From: Jacaranda mimosifolia
Lineage: Eukaryota > Streptophyta > Magnoliopsida > Lamiales > Bignoniaceae
Length of the DNA: 64,000 bases
Assembly: GCA_018894105.1 (NCBI GenBank)
Contig: CM032123.1
Location: forward strand, 2,357,001-2,421,000
Reading direction: 5' to 3'
Shown here: positions 36,645-47,324 of the stretch, piece by piece
Layout: every line of letters starts with the position of its first letter
How positions within the stretch are numbered: position 1 is the stretch's first letter
Program-made: the position numbers and the translations under genes
The notes under the pieces: model-generated
What the model saw: the letters and a program-made list of their open reading frames with translations, nothing else
What the model was told of the DNA's origin: nothing
Database searches by the model: none

Positions 36645-37377
36645 AGATGGATATGGGCCGATGGAATCTAAAAGCTGATCTTATGGTGGGAAAAAGTGTA
36701 CTTTCAAGTGAAGATGTGAAATGATGGTATTCATAGCCTAAATTAGTATGTACTAATTTTTCTCAGTAATATAATTGTATCACTACAACTCCTTAATTAT
36801 TATACTTTTGCTGATCGTGTTTGATATCTAATATTATATAGTTTCGTACAGTATTAAAATCTGTCATATATTATAGAGATTGAAATAATATTCATCTTGT
36901 ATTTTGTTTGATGAGTAAGATTAACTTTGCTACCAACGTGCTAGAAAATGCTCGGCGCCAAAGTTTGTTGCGGTTTATAAATAAATTTTCTCGTCAGATT
37001 CTTCAACCACATTCAACTTCAAATTAAGGGTGTATTGTTCATTTATCATTAAAAATTGAGGACAACTTAATAATTTGCCTGCCAATATACAAGGTGAGAT
37101 TATGAGATTACAGCCACAATGTGAGCTCTGCATAGACCTGAAGTTAGTATGCTTTGAGGCTATCATCATAATTTAAAATATCAACCAAACTATAAGTAGC
37201 ACAAAAATCTTTAGCAAATCCTTATTACGTCTATCAAATGGAGCTGTTTATACAAAATCCATTAGTTGTCAATATTCTCTGTTAAATTATTTTTTGAACA
37301 ACTATGCAGCACTTTCGGATTTATTCCCAGCATGAAATCTACCAAAGAAAATGATACCACATGTCTCTAGAAACTGA
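36645..37377. other. 3' flank of monooxygenase 2
   Basis: Collinear with the flanks of copies 1, 3 and 4. After ATAAGTAGC at about 37200 it continues into AGCAAATCCTTATTACG, whereas A and A' switch to the copia LTR. No gene. Confidence 0.6.
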
Positions 37378-37703
37378 GGTTATGTTCGGTTATGGTTTTT
37401 GTTTGATTTTATTATGTGTTTTGGGAGAATGTGAAAGTTATTTTTTAATATATTTGTTTATATTTGGGGAGAGATATTTTTTACTGTAGCAGTCAAATCA
37501 ATAATTTTTTGTTGAATTTTTGGAGTGAAAATAAAATTGAATGATTATTTTAATATTAAAATAACAATAAAATAATATATATATACTATGTATATATATA
37601 TATATTTATATTGAAGAATGTGTATTTTAATAGAAAAATGAGGATATGTTTGATTATGTTTTCTAAAATAATATTGTTCCAAAGAAACATAATTAAATAA
37701 AGC
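37378..37703. mobile_element. MITE, GTTTGGTT family, absent from B'
   Basis: It starts GGTTATGTTCGGTTATGG and ends in the inverse, AACATAATTAAATAAAGCC. B' reads GGAGATTGAACAATTC at 52222, without the 326-bp insert. CTGA is repeated at both edges. Confidence 0.65.
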
Positions 37704-38842
37704 CTGAACAATTCTAATTCCCTTGTACTAAGATGATAATCATTTTTACCAAACAGCTGATATTCCAATGATTGGCTTTCAATTTTTCTGTATCAGATTA
37801 ATTAAGGGGTGGCCAATACTTAGCAGTGGTTGATCCATAGCCATGTTCTTAATTTTTTTTAGGAAATATGCTTGATTATAATAATGATTAAAATAATCCG
37901 TTCCACATGGTCTTGATTTAGATGCTGGTAACTTCACATGGCAATGTTTATCAAAATATGGTAACTTATTACCTTTTTTTCTTTTTCTTTTTTTTTTTCT
38001 GCTGCAATTTTCTTTATATGCACGCATCTCGAAGAGTAAGGCAGAATAATACGGATTTTGGATAGATATGAAGTGTATTTAATTTTTAATTAATTATTTT
38101 TATTAAAAATATTTAATATATTTATATATATATTTATGAATTTGAGTGAGAAATGAAATATAAATTAAAATAAATGATTTTAATTGAATACACGATGAAT
38201 ATTTCTGTAAAATTATCATCCCTTTATAAAAAGCAGTTTGTTACATTCATGTAAAAAAAATAAAAAAATTATCACATTTGTTAATGAAATTGTTGGGATA
38301 TATATATATATATATATCCCTATGGGTAATGGGAGAAAAAGAAAAGAAAAGAAAAGAAAAGAAAAGTCCTTTCCTCCAAGATCAACTACGAAGGTAAAAA
38401 CAACATTCATGAGCTTTGGTATTGACAAGTCTCTATGTGAAATTCTAAGTACCCACACTTTTTCAATAACAAGGAAAAGAAAAAAAAAAAAAGGTTATTT
38501 TGTCTAATCAAACTTAGAAATGTAAACATAATAGTAATCAAGACAAGCCCAGAGTGCCTTTTAGTTCTAAAGCGAACTAAATTCGACTCATTGAATACAT
38601 AGAAATTAATTTATTTAATTAAAAATGGAAAATTTTGAATGATCCATATACATCTTATATAACATTTTTGTGTAACTTTCTCATTAACTACAAAAAAAAA
38701 AGAAAAGAATTCTAATTCAAGGTGGAAAATGGGATTGCTTCCTCCACAATATAAAATTTTCAATAAAATCGATCTATTAAAAGAGTTTTTCATGAGATGC
38801 GAAATGCGTAATTTTCTTAATTGTCTCTGCATCATAAAAATT
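37704..38842. other. downstream flank in unit B, no gene seen
   Basis: Collinear with 52226-54128. It contains an AT run (38298-38319) and a GAAAA-type repeat (38336-38366). TTGACAAG at 38422-38429 is the empty site for the 52942 insertion. Confidence 0.6.
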
Positions 38843-39432
38843 TGACTTAATTAAATATCAAATAAACTTGGCATGTATTCATCAAACTGAAATAGAAAAT
38901 AAAAAACGAAGTGGAATAGAAATTGAAAGTGAACAAGGAATTGCTGTAGAATATATAATACATATAAATTCCTTATCATTTCCTTGTCCACCAAGTTCAA
39001 TTTTCGTAGTCACATTATGAGGCAGCGGTGCGGATCTGAGGTCATATCTAGAAATCAATGAGAATGTTGGATTTCTGCTCCTAAAATACACTCGTACAAA
39101 ATCAGAAATTAAATTAAAAATTACATAGATGTCTTTTTGATTTTGAAGTTAATTTTTATAATAATTAAGTTGTCGGTGGATTTAATTTGACTTTTATTAG
39201 ATGTTTATTTTTATATATGCCTTAAAAAATCTTGATTTGGCACATAAAAAATTCATGATAATTATTATCAATTAATATAAACTTTTTTGGTAACAACTTT
39301 AATGTTATAATTTAAAATTTCGACAATAATATTTATTTGCTAAATTTTATGTATAAGTGGGTCAAATTAGACCCAATTGAAAAACACGGCTTTCAACCCA
39401 TACTTGCTTTCATCATCAATCAAAATAGAGGT
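38843..39432 (+). pseudogene. relic monooxygenase promoter without a gene
   Basis: 38843-39035 matches the block upstream of the other copies (GAAATTGAAAGTGAACAAGG, CCTTGTCCACCAAGTTC). It is interrupted by about 360 bp, then resumes with ACTTGCTTTCATCATCAATC and AAAATAGAGGTC up to 39432 before it is lost. No coding exon follows. It is the join between unit B and unit A'. Confidence 0.55.
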
Positions 39433-39831
39433 CATTTATAATACATGTGATAAAATTTTCATACATATATATATTAATAATTTTGGTACATTTAATATAT
39501 ATGCTAAATTTTTTATAATATATAATAAATAAGATGAATATTTATTTTTAATATATAATTAATTTTTTAAATAATATTTTATATTTATTTACTTTTTTAA
39601 TATAATGATACAAGAATTACAATAAAATGATAATTAGAATCATAGAATGGACTAATTGTAAATAATAATTACTATATAAATTGTATTTATGATGATTATA
39701 GAAAAGAAATGAGAATATTTTAGATACATTATACGAAAACATGCCAAAAACAAAAATATTTTTTATTAATAGTGTGTGTGTGTATATATATGTATATGTA
39801 TATATATATTCCTTATGATTGTTATCCTTGC
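39433..39831. other. AT-rich spacer, no gene seen
   Basis: Very AT-rich with a TG/TA microsatellite at about 39770-39808. It separates the relic promoter from the promoter of copy 3. Confidence 0.5.
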
Positions 39832-40011
39832 CAACCAAGTTCAATTTTGGCAGTCAACACTGTCAGACGGCGGCTCTTCTTTCCTTTCAACCCTTGCTTG
39901 CTTGCTTGCTTTCGTCATCAATCAAAACAGGGGCGGGTCTCGCCTCATCTCTATAAGAATCTCAACTTCCCAATTCTCTTCGCATACAACTAATTTCAGT
40001 CCACCGGCAGC

Positions 40012-42501
40012 ATGCAGCAAATTCAGACGGCAATCGATGAAGATGTCGTGATCGTGGGTGCCGGCATAGCTGGCCTCACTACGGCTTTGGGACTTCACAG
40101 GTTTGTGAAAAAGATGGGTCCATATTTTTGGCATCTTTTTGATCATCATTCTAAGTGTTTCAGAGGGTGTTTGGGTGGTTTCTAAGCTCCCCAGAACATT
40201 TTTAGAGTTTATAAAAATTTTAATATCTTATTTTATTTAAACATATACTTATTTAGTTGAAAAATAATATCTAACATCTTTAAAAATATTTTGTAATTTG
40301 TAGAAGTTTATAAGATTTTTTAATTAAATTTAGTTGATGGTGTGATAATTTTTGTAGGTTGGGAATTCGGAGTCTGGTTTTGGAGTCGTCGGAGGGTTTA
40401 AGGGTTACTGGATTTGCGCTTACAGTTTGGACAAATGCTTGGAGGGCACTTGATGCTGTTGGCATTGGGGATTTCCTTAGGGTAAAATCCCTTGAAATTC
40501 AAGGGTATGATAAATCCTTGGTTCCGTATTACTTTATATTATTGGTTTACTGTTAAGTTCTTGTGAATTAAATTAACTGTTCTGATGGTTCTTGTTTGTT
40601 TGTATATTTTTAGTTTCAAAGTCACTTCCGGGAATTCCAGCCTGCCTTCTCCAGAGCAAGCCCCTGAGACAGAAGTCCAATTGTGAGTTGTTCCCATTGT
40701 GCAGAATTGTTCATGATGATAATTGTCCTAATTGTTATATATGTACGTATATATTTTTTTGTATTGAGGATAAGGTTTTCTCCTTTCCAAATTTCATAAC
40801 TAAATGAACATATGTTCTTAATGCAAAAGTTAAGAACTTGTATAGTCTAACCATCAGTTCTTGAATACTACTATGCAGTGGCAAGTTCGAAAGCCGTTGT
40901 GTGAGAAGAAAAGACTTGTTAGAAACTTTGGCGAGAGAATTGCCTCAGGGAACCATTAGATATTCTTCCAAGCTCGTTTCTATTGAGGAATCTGGGAATT
41001 TCAAATTGTTGCATCTTGCAGATGGTTCAGTTTTCAGAACTAAGGTAAAAATTTCTACTAAAATATGCCCTTTCTACATGTGTTGGTATTAGTTTTTAAA
41101 TGGAGAAATGCTGAATCGTTTTTATCTAATCAAAGGTGTTGATTGGATGTGATGGAGTCAATTCAATGGTGGCTAAATGGTTGGGGCTCCAGAGTCCAGT
41201 TAGTTCCGGCCGATCGGCGATTAGAGGCTTTGCTGTCTATCCAGATGGTCATGGATTCGAGCCAAAGTTCCATACCTACTTTGGGGGAGGTGTACGTTGT
41301 GGTTTTGTTCCCTGTGATGACAAGAGCATATACTGGTTTTGCACTTTCACTCCATCGCTCTTCAAATGTAAGCGTCTTTTCATCATACTTCAATATTGCA
41401 AGATGTCATTTTCGTATTAGATTTTGTACAAACCTGATACAGGTTAGGAGGTGAAAAGGATCAAAATACCTCTAATTGTATCTAAATTACCTAACACTTA
41501 ATTGGGATTCACATCTTTTTTTGGGTTGAATACTTACCCAATTCAATTAGGTTGATCTGAAAGTCCTACCATTAGATGGAACACGTGGTAGGATCATATA
41601 GCATGATCTAAATTGTCGTATCGTAGGAATAATATAGGAGTAGTCATAAAGGGGGAGTTTTTCATTAGTTCATAGACGATCTTAGAGCGACCTATAGAGA
41701 ACCCCAATTAGCTACCCAACCACCAATCTCCCTATTCTCCTTACTCATTTCCAAGCTATAGGACCTATTCCTATGACCTGTCTTGACGAAGTTGACCATT
41801 TAGGTTTTATCTATACCCAAATGTCGGAAGACCTACTGATCAGCAGACCTCAAAATATACTAATGTCATTCTACCGACAACATAACTTATTTACAGGACA
41901 AAAGAATGATATCGTATATAAGATAGAATTTCCTTTTTTATCTGCAACAGATGATGAAAATGAGCACAATCCACTGAAAATGAAGCAATTTGTGGCAAGC
42001 AACATACGCAATGCACCAAAATACATATCAGATGTGGTGGAGAGAACTAACCTAGATTGCATCTCGAGTGCTCCTCTAAAGTTGAGACTTCCATGGAACA
42101 TTTTGTGGGGAAACATTGTCAAAAACAACGTTTGTGTCGTCGGGGACGCCCTTCATCCCATGACACCTGACATAGGTCAAGGAGGATGTTCGGCCTTGGA
42201 AGACAGCGTGGTTCTTGCAAGATGTCTAGCGGAAGCTTTGTCGACAAAATCAACTAATTTCAACGAGAAAGAAGTAAAAGATGAAGATTACATAAAGATG
42301 AAAATGGGTCTGGAGAAGTATGCCAAAGAGAGGAGATGGAGAAGTTTTAGTCTCATCAGCACGGCCTATGTGGTTGGAATGATACAGGAGAGTGATGGGA
42401 AGGTAATGAGCTTCTTCAAGAAGAAGTTTTTGTCTAAGTTCACTGTTGGGACTGTTGTGAGGATGGCTGACTTTGATTGTGGAAAATTAGTTCTTTCTTG
42501 A
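40012..42501 (+). CDS. FAD-dependent monooxygenase, copy 3 (6 exons)
   Basis: Exons 40012-40100, 40358-40504, 40614-40682, 40879-41044, 41136-41367 and 41951-42501 have the same lengths as in copies 1 and 2 and give 417 codons. The FAD motifs GAGIAG, LIGCDG and [10 protein letters not shown] are intact. Exon 3 carries two non-conservative changes relative to copies 1 and 2, E81K and W85G, and the intron 1 donor is GTTTGT instead of GTATGT. Intron 1 lacks the MITE of copies 2 and 4. TATAAG lies at 39952-39957. Probably functional. The two changes sit between the FAD- and substrate-binding regions, so they may alter activity. Confidence 0.86.
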
Positions 42502-43082
42502 AGATAGATCTGGGTTGATGGAATCTAAAAGCTGATCTTGCTGATGAATTAATGGTGGGAAAAAGAGTACTTCTTTCAAGTAAAGATGTGAAATGATTGT
42601 ATTCATGGGCTAAATTAGCACGTACTAATTCTTCTCTGTAATATAATTGTATCACTACCAACAACTCCTTAATAATTCTATTTTCGCTGATCGTGTTTGA
42701 TATATAATATTATATAATTTTGTACAGTATCAAAATCCGCCCCATATTATAAGAGATTGAGCTAATCTTCTATAATCTTGTATTTTGTTTGATGAGAAAG
42801 GTTAACTTTGTTGGCAATGTGCTAGAAAATGCTTGGCGCCAAAGTTTGCTGCCATTTTTAAATAAATTTTGTCGGCAGATTCTTCAACCACATTCAACTT
42901 CAAATTAAGGGTGTATTGGTCATTTGTCATTTAAAATTGAGGACAACTTAATATTTTTCCATGCCAATATACAAGGTGAGACTATGAGATTACAACTATA
43001 GCATGAGCTCGGCATGGACCCGAAGTAAGTATGATTTGAGGCTATCATCATAATCTAACATAGCGATCAACCTATAAGCAGC

Positions 43083-45768
43083 TTTTAAATATTTGCTTAA
43101 GGATTGCAGGGTGTTTATTTGTCTTTATTGTTTCAGTTATTAAAATGTGTTTTCCTAATCTTTAGGAGGTAGTTCGTTTATGACATGGATTTTATCATGA
43201 GTCGAATAACTTATTTTCAATTTTTATTTTAGTTTTTTTCATGTATTTTTAAATATAAGGTTAATGAATCTAATGAAAGAAATTCATGTTGCTGCGTTTG
43301 TAAGTGTCTTCACTTCAAGTTCAAATATATTTCTTCTTTCACATACAAGCAACCTTTGATTATCAGTTTTTCATCTTTAAAACCAACAATTGGCATCAGA
43401 GCCCTCTTCTTAAGGGATATGTGAGTGAGTACTAGTGAAACATTCTAATAGAAACCAAGAAATGGATACATACATAGACTAGTTTCTCACCAATAGCTCC
43501 TCCTATCTTCGATGGAGAAAATTACCAGCTTTGGGCAGTAAAAATGGAGACCTACTTGGAGGCCTTAGATCTTTGGGAAACTGTAGAAGAGGATTATAAA
43601 GTCCTTCCACTGCCAGGCAATCCCACCATAATAGCACAAATTAAAAATCACAAGGAAGGAAAAACAAGAAAATCAAAGGCCAAAGCATGTCTGTTTGCTG
43701 TGGTTTCAACAACGGTTTTTATAAGAGTTATGTCACTCAAAACAACAAAAGCCATTTGGGATTACTTGAAGGTAGAGTATGTTGGAGATGAAAGGATAAA
43801 AGGCATGCAAATGCTAAATTTAATCAGTGAATTTGAGTTGCAAACGATGAAAGAATCAGGGACAATCAAAGAGTATTCAGATAGATTGCTCAATATAATC
43901 AACAACGTATGGTTACTCGGCACTGAATTTTTTTATTCTAGAATTGTTGAAAAAATCCTTGTAATAGTACCTGAAAGATATGCAGCATCAATAACCACTT
44001 TAGTTAACATGAAGGATTTGTCTAGGATTACCTTCGCAAAGCTGTTAAATACTTTGCAGGCTTAAAAGCAAAGAAGGCTCATGAGACAAGATGGAGCTAT
44101 CGAAGAAACCTTGCTAGCCAAGCACCAAGATGGTGGAAAAAACAAAAAGAAGAAAAACTATAAGAAAAATCAATCATCAAGTAGTGAGAGCGTTGCAAAC
44201 AACCAAACCTATAGCAAAGCTGGAAGATCAAAGGGAAACTATCCTCCTTGTCAACATTGTGGCAAAAAAGGTCATCCACCATTCAAATGCTGGCGGAAAC
44301 TATATGCAAAGTGCAGCAAGTGTAATTAGCTTGGACATGAAGCCATAGTTTGCAAAAACAAGTTCCCAAAATAAGGAGCAGATGTCCAAGTTGCTGATCA
44401 AAATGAAGAAGACCAGCTCTTTGTGGCAACGTGTTTCTCAACAAGGAGTTCTTCAGAATGTTGGTTGATTGACAGCCGTTGTACAAATCATATGACTTAT
44501 GACAATGATCTCTTCAAGGAACTAAAGCCCATTGGAATCATGAAAGTCAAGATAGGAAATGGTGGCTACATTCTTGTCAAAGGAAAAAAGGGACCATATC
44601 AATCACACCAAGCTTAGACACAATGAAGATTTCAAATGTTCTTTATGTACCTGATATTGACCAGCCTTTGCTAAGTGTAGGTCAGTTAATAGAAAAAGGA
44701 TTCAAAGTGTCATTTGAAGACTCGCACTATTTCATCTATGATGCTACTGGACAAGAAATTTTAAGAATTAAAATGAGAGGTAAAATCTTCTCATTTGATC
44801 CAATAGAGGAAAAGCACACAACTTATTCTAGTGAAGCCAATATCATAGAAATTTGGCACAAGAGGCTTGGTCACTGTCAACTTCAAGGGATGTTGAAAAT
44901 AACGAAGAAGGATATGATAAAAGGTCTATTGGTTCTTTCTGATTATTTACCAAATTGTAATGCTTGCCAATTTGGTTAATAAAACAAGATGCCATTTTCT
45001 CAATCAACTTGGAGGGCCTCACAAAATATGCAAGTAATTCATATAGATGTGGCAGGACCTCAAAGAACACCTTTGCTACAAGAAGTAGCCGGAATATTTT
45101 GGAAGTTCAAGAAACTGGTGGAAAACCAAAGTGGCTGCAAAATACAAACTCTAAGGTCATATAATGGGAAAGAATACACCTTGAGAGAATTCAATTTATT
45201 TTGTGAGGAAACTGGTGTTGAACACCAGCTCACTGCTCCTTACACTCCTAAACAAAATGGAGTTTGTGAAAGGAAAAATAGATACATAATGGAGATGACC
45301 AGATGCTTGTTGCATGAAAAGGAGTTGCCCAAAAACTTTTGGGCAGAGGCGGCTAACACAGTAGTATTTCTACAAAAATTGACTTCCAACCATGACTTTA
45401 GAAGATAAAACTCTATTCGAGGCCTGATATGGGTATAAACCTTCACTAAGCTTCCTTAAAGTATTTGGTTGTGTGTGTTTTGCTCATGTTCCATAGGTCA
45501 AGTGCGACAAACTTGACAAGAAAGCAATTCCAGGTATCTTTGTGGGTTGTAGTTCAGTCTCCAAAGCCTACAAAGTGTATAAACCGCAATAAAAATAAAA
45601 ATAAAAATGATTATCACTAGAGATGTACACTTCAATGAGAGACTGGAAGAGTTCACAAAGAATTGGTTGGTGCTCACAAAAATTAGAAGCCATTTTTCCA
45701 ATTAAAACTTTTGTGGAGCAAACAATAGACCGCCGGGAAAGTGAATTGGTAGACAATCTACTTTTTAT
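43083..45768 (+). mobile_element. Ty1/copia element fragment, unit A' (longer copy)
   Basis: The LTR-like segment 43083-43388 is 306 bp, the same as in unit A. The primer binding site TGGCATCAGAGCC is at 43391-43403. Gag is open over 43544-44065 (UBN2/DUF4219-type). Next come a CCHC zinc knuckle (CQHCGKKGHPPFKC), a protease-like region whose DSG is DSR, a GAG-pre-integrase motif (IWHKRLGHCQL) and an integrase core ending near 45408. It stops just before reverse transcriptase at the unit boundary, and scattered stop codons separate the pieces. Non-autonomous and dead. Confidence 0.82.
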
Positions 45769-45929
45769 TTAATTTGTATGCCTGGATAAGCTTGTTGGTT
45801 GATATCTATAAATGGACTTTCCTTTTAACTCCTTTTCTCTTTTATACATGATTTTTTTTCTTTTTAAATTTTTTCATTTGTTCAATTAACCTGTCTTGTA
45901 ATTTGGTTATTTAATTGTTCAATGGCACT

Positions 45930-46681
45930 TAGGAATGGCAGTGGGGTGGGTTTGGCCGGGTTAGGCTTGCCCCCTATACCCTGGCCCACGAAACCATACC
46001 CTATCCCACCCCAAAAAGCTCATGCCCCACCCCGCCCCACCTCCCCTCGCCTCGCCTTGTCCCGTCGGGTTGGCGGGTTTAACTCGCCAACCAAAAAAGT
46101 ATTAGAAAAATTGAAATCAATTAATGAAAGTATCAAATCAAAATCACTTGACAGCAATTAAAATTCAAATTTCAGATATAAAAATGAAAAATTCAGGTAA
46201 TCAAGATATGATTCTATAAGCAAAATAGGAGATAAAAATAGAATTAAAGTAATAACTAGCACAACATCCAAATTTTAATACATTGTGAGTTTGACAATAA
46301 ATTGAACAAAAAAACTCAAATTTTAAGTCTAACAAACTTCCACCATATAGTTTTAATCCCTATCTAAATTAACTCATCCCACATTTTTCAACATATTCCT
46401 CTTCATCGAGCATAGTTGGACATTATTTTTAATTAAAAAAAATATAAAATAAATTATATATAATATATTTATTATTATTATTATTATTATTTATATAATA
46501 TTTTTATGGGCGGGGTGGTGGGTCGGGGTCGGGGTTAGTGTTAGTAAACCCCATACCTTTCCTCAAATAATTCGAATTAGGAAAATCCCGCCTCATACCT
46601 CATTAAGTCACCCCAAATCCGTCCCATTCGAGATGGATTAAGCTCGAGTTTGAATTTTATCCTGCCCCATTATCATCCCGA
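45930..46681. mobile_element. hAT-like non-autonomous element in unit B'
   Basis: The left end TAGGAATGGCAGTGGGGTGG is inverted at the right end as TCGGGATGATAATGGGGCAG. The flanks ATGGCACT and ACTGCAAT both derive from ACTGCACT, which is intact at the empty site in unit A (22405-22412). Unit B is also empty there (29381). About 750 bp. The short frame inside is not a gene. Confidence 0.7.
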
Positions 46682-47324
46682 ACTGCAATTATAATACGAT
46701 ATAATATCGCTGCAAGTTGGTTTCCTCGTGTTTTGTTACAAAAAGGGTTGCCAATTATGCCATGTGTTGTTTAGTATTTGATATCTTGGGGAGCTTCTAA
46801 TTGAAAATTGATCTTTTTTTCTTGCTGCTGAACATTGACTTAATTTTTGACTTTTAGATTCCTTGAATTTTGTTTGGCAAATTAGTTTTTCTTCTGTTCA
46901 AAATATTTAGAGGTTTCCTGATGAATGGACAGTATGAACTATAGGGCCGATTTGGTTTTGTCTTCTCAAAATATTTTTTTAATTCAAAAAATGAAATCAA
47001 ATATGTTGGTTTAATTTTCAAGAGTACTTTTTAAAGTATACATAAAGTATTTTTAAAATACCTCTATTCTCATTTCTCAATAAATTTATATATATATATA
47101 AATATTAATATAAATTATACTTCTATTCGTTAACCAGACAAAATATGTTAGTTATTTTTGAGATCTATAAGCAATTTGAAATATTTTCTTTCAAAATAAA
47201 ATTAAACTTATGAAAACAATCTCCAGTAAAATAAAACTAAACATACACCACATTATTTTAACTTGACTTCCCGAAATACATGCTTCAAAAACACTTGCAA
47301 TACCCAAATGAAGCCATACGTTAA

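Larger units (their letters stand above)
29190..38842 (+). repeat. duplication unit B
   Basis: It begins with a copy of the Alba 3' flank directly after the cut copia element, then the Harbinger-like insertion, monooxygenase 2 and its downstream flank. Homology with B' (45769-54128) continues to about 38842. The downstream flank lacks the copia insertion found in A and A'. Confidence 0.75.
38843..45768 (+). repeat. duplication unit A'
   Basis: Contains monooxygenase 3 and a copia fragment cut at the same point as in unit A. It lacks the Alba 3' flank on its left and starts instead in monooxygenase promoter sequence. Confidence 0.75.

Noticed and set aside
43544..44065. 173-codon frame as a host gene
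   Set aside because: It is copia gag, placed right after an LTR and a primer binding site and followed by a zinc knuckle and integrase.
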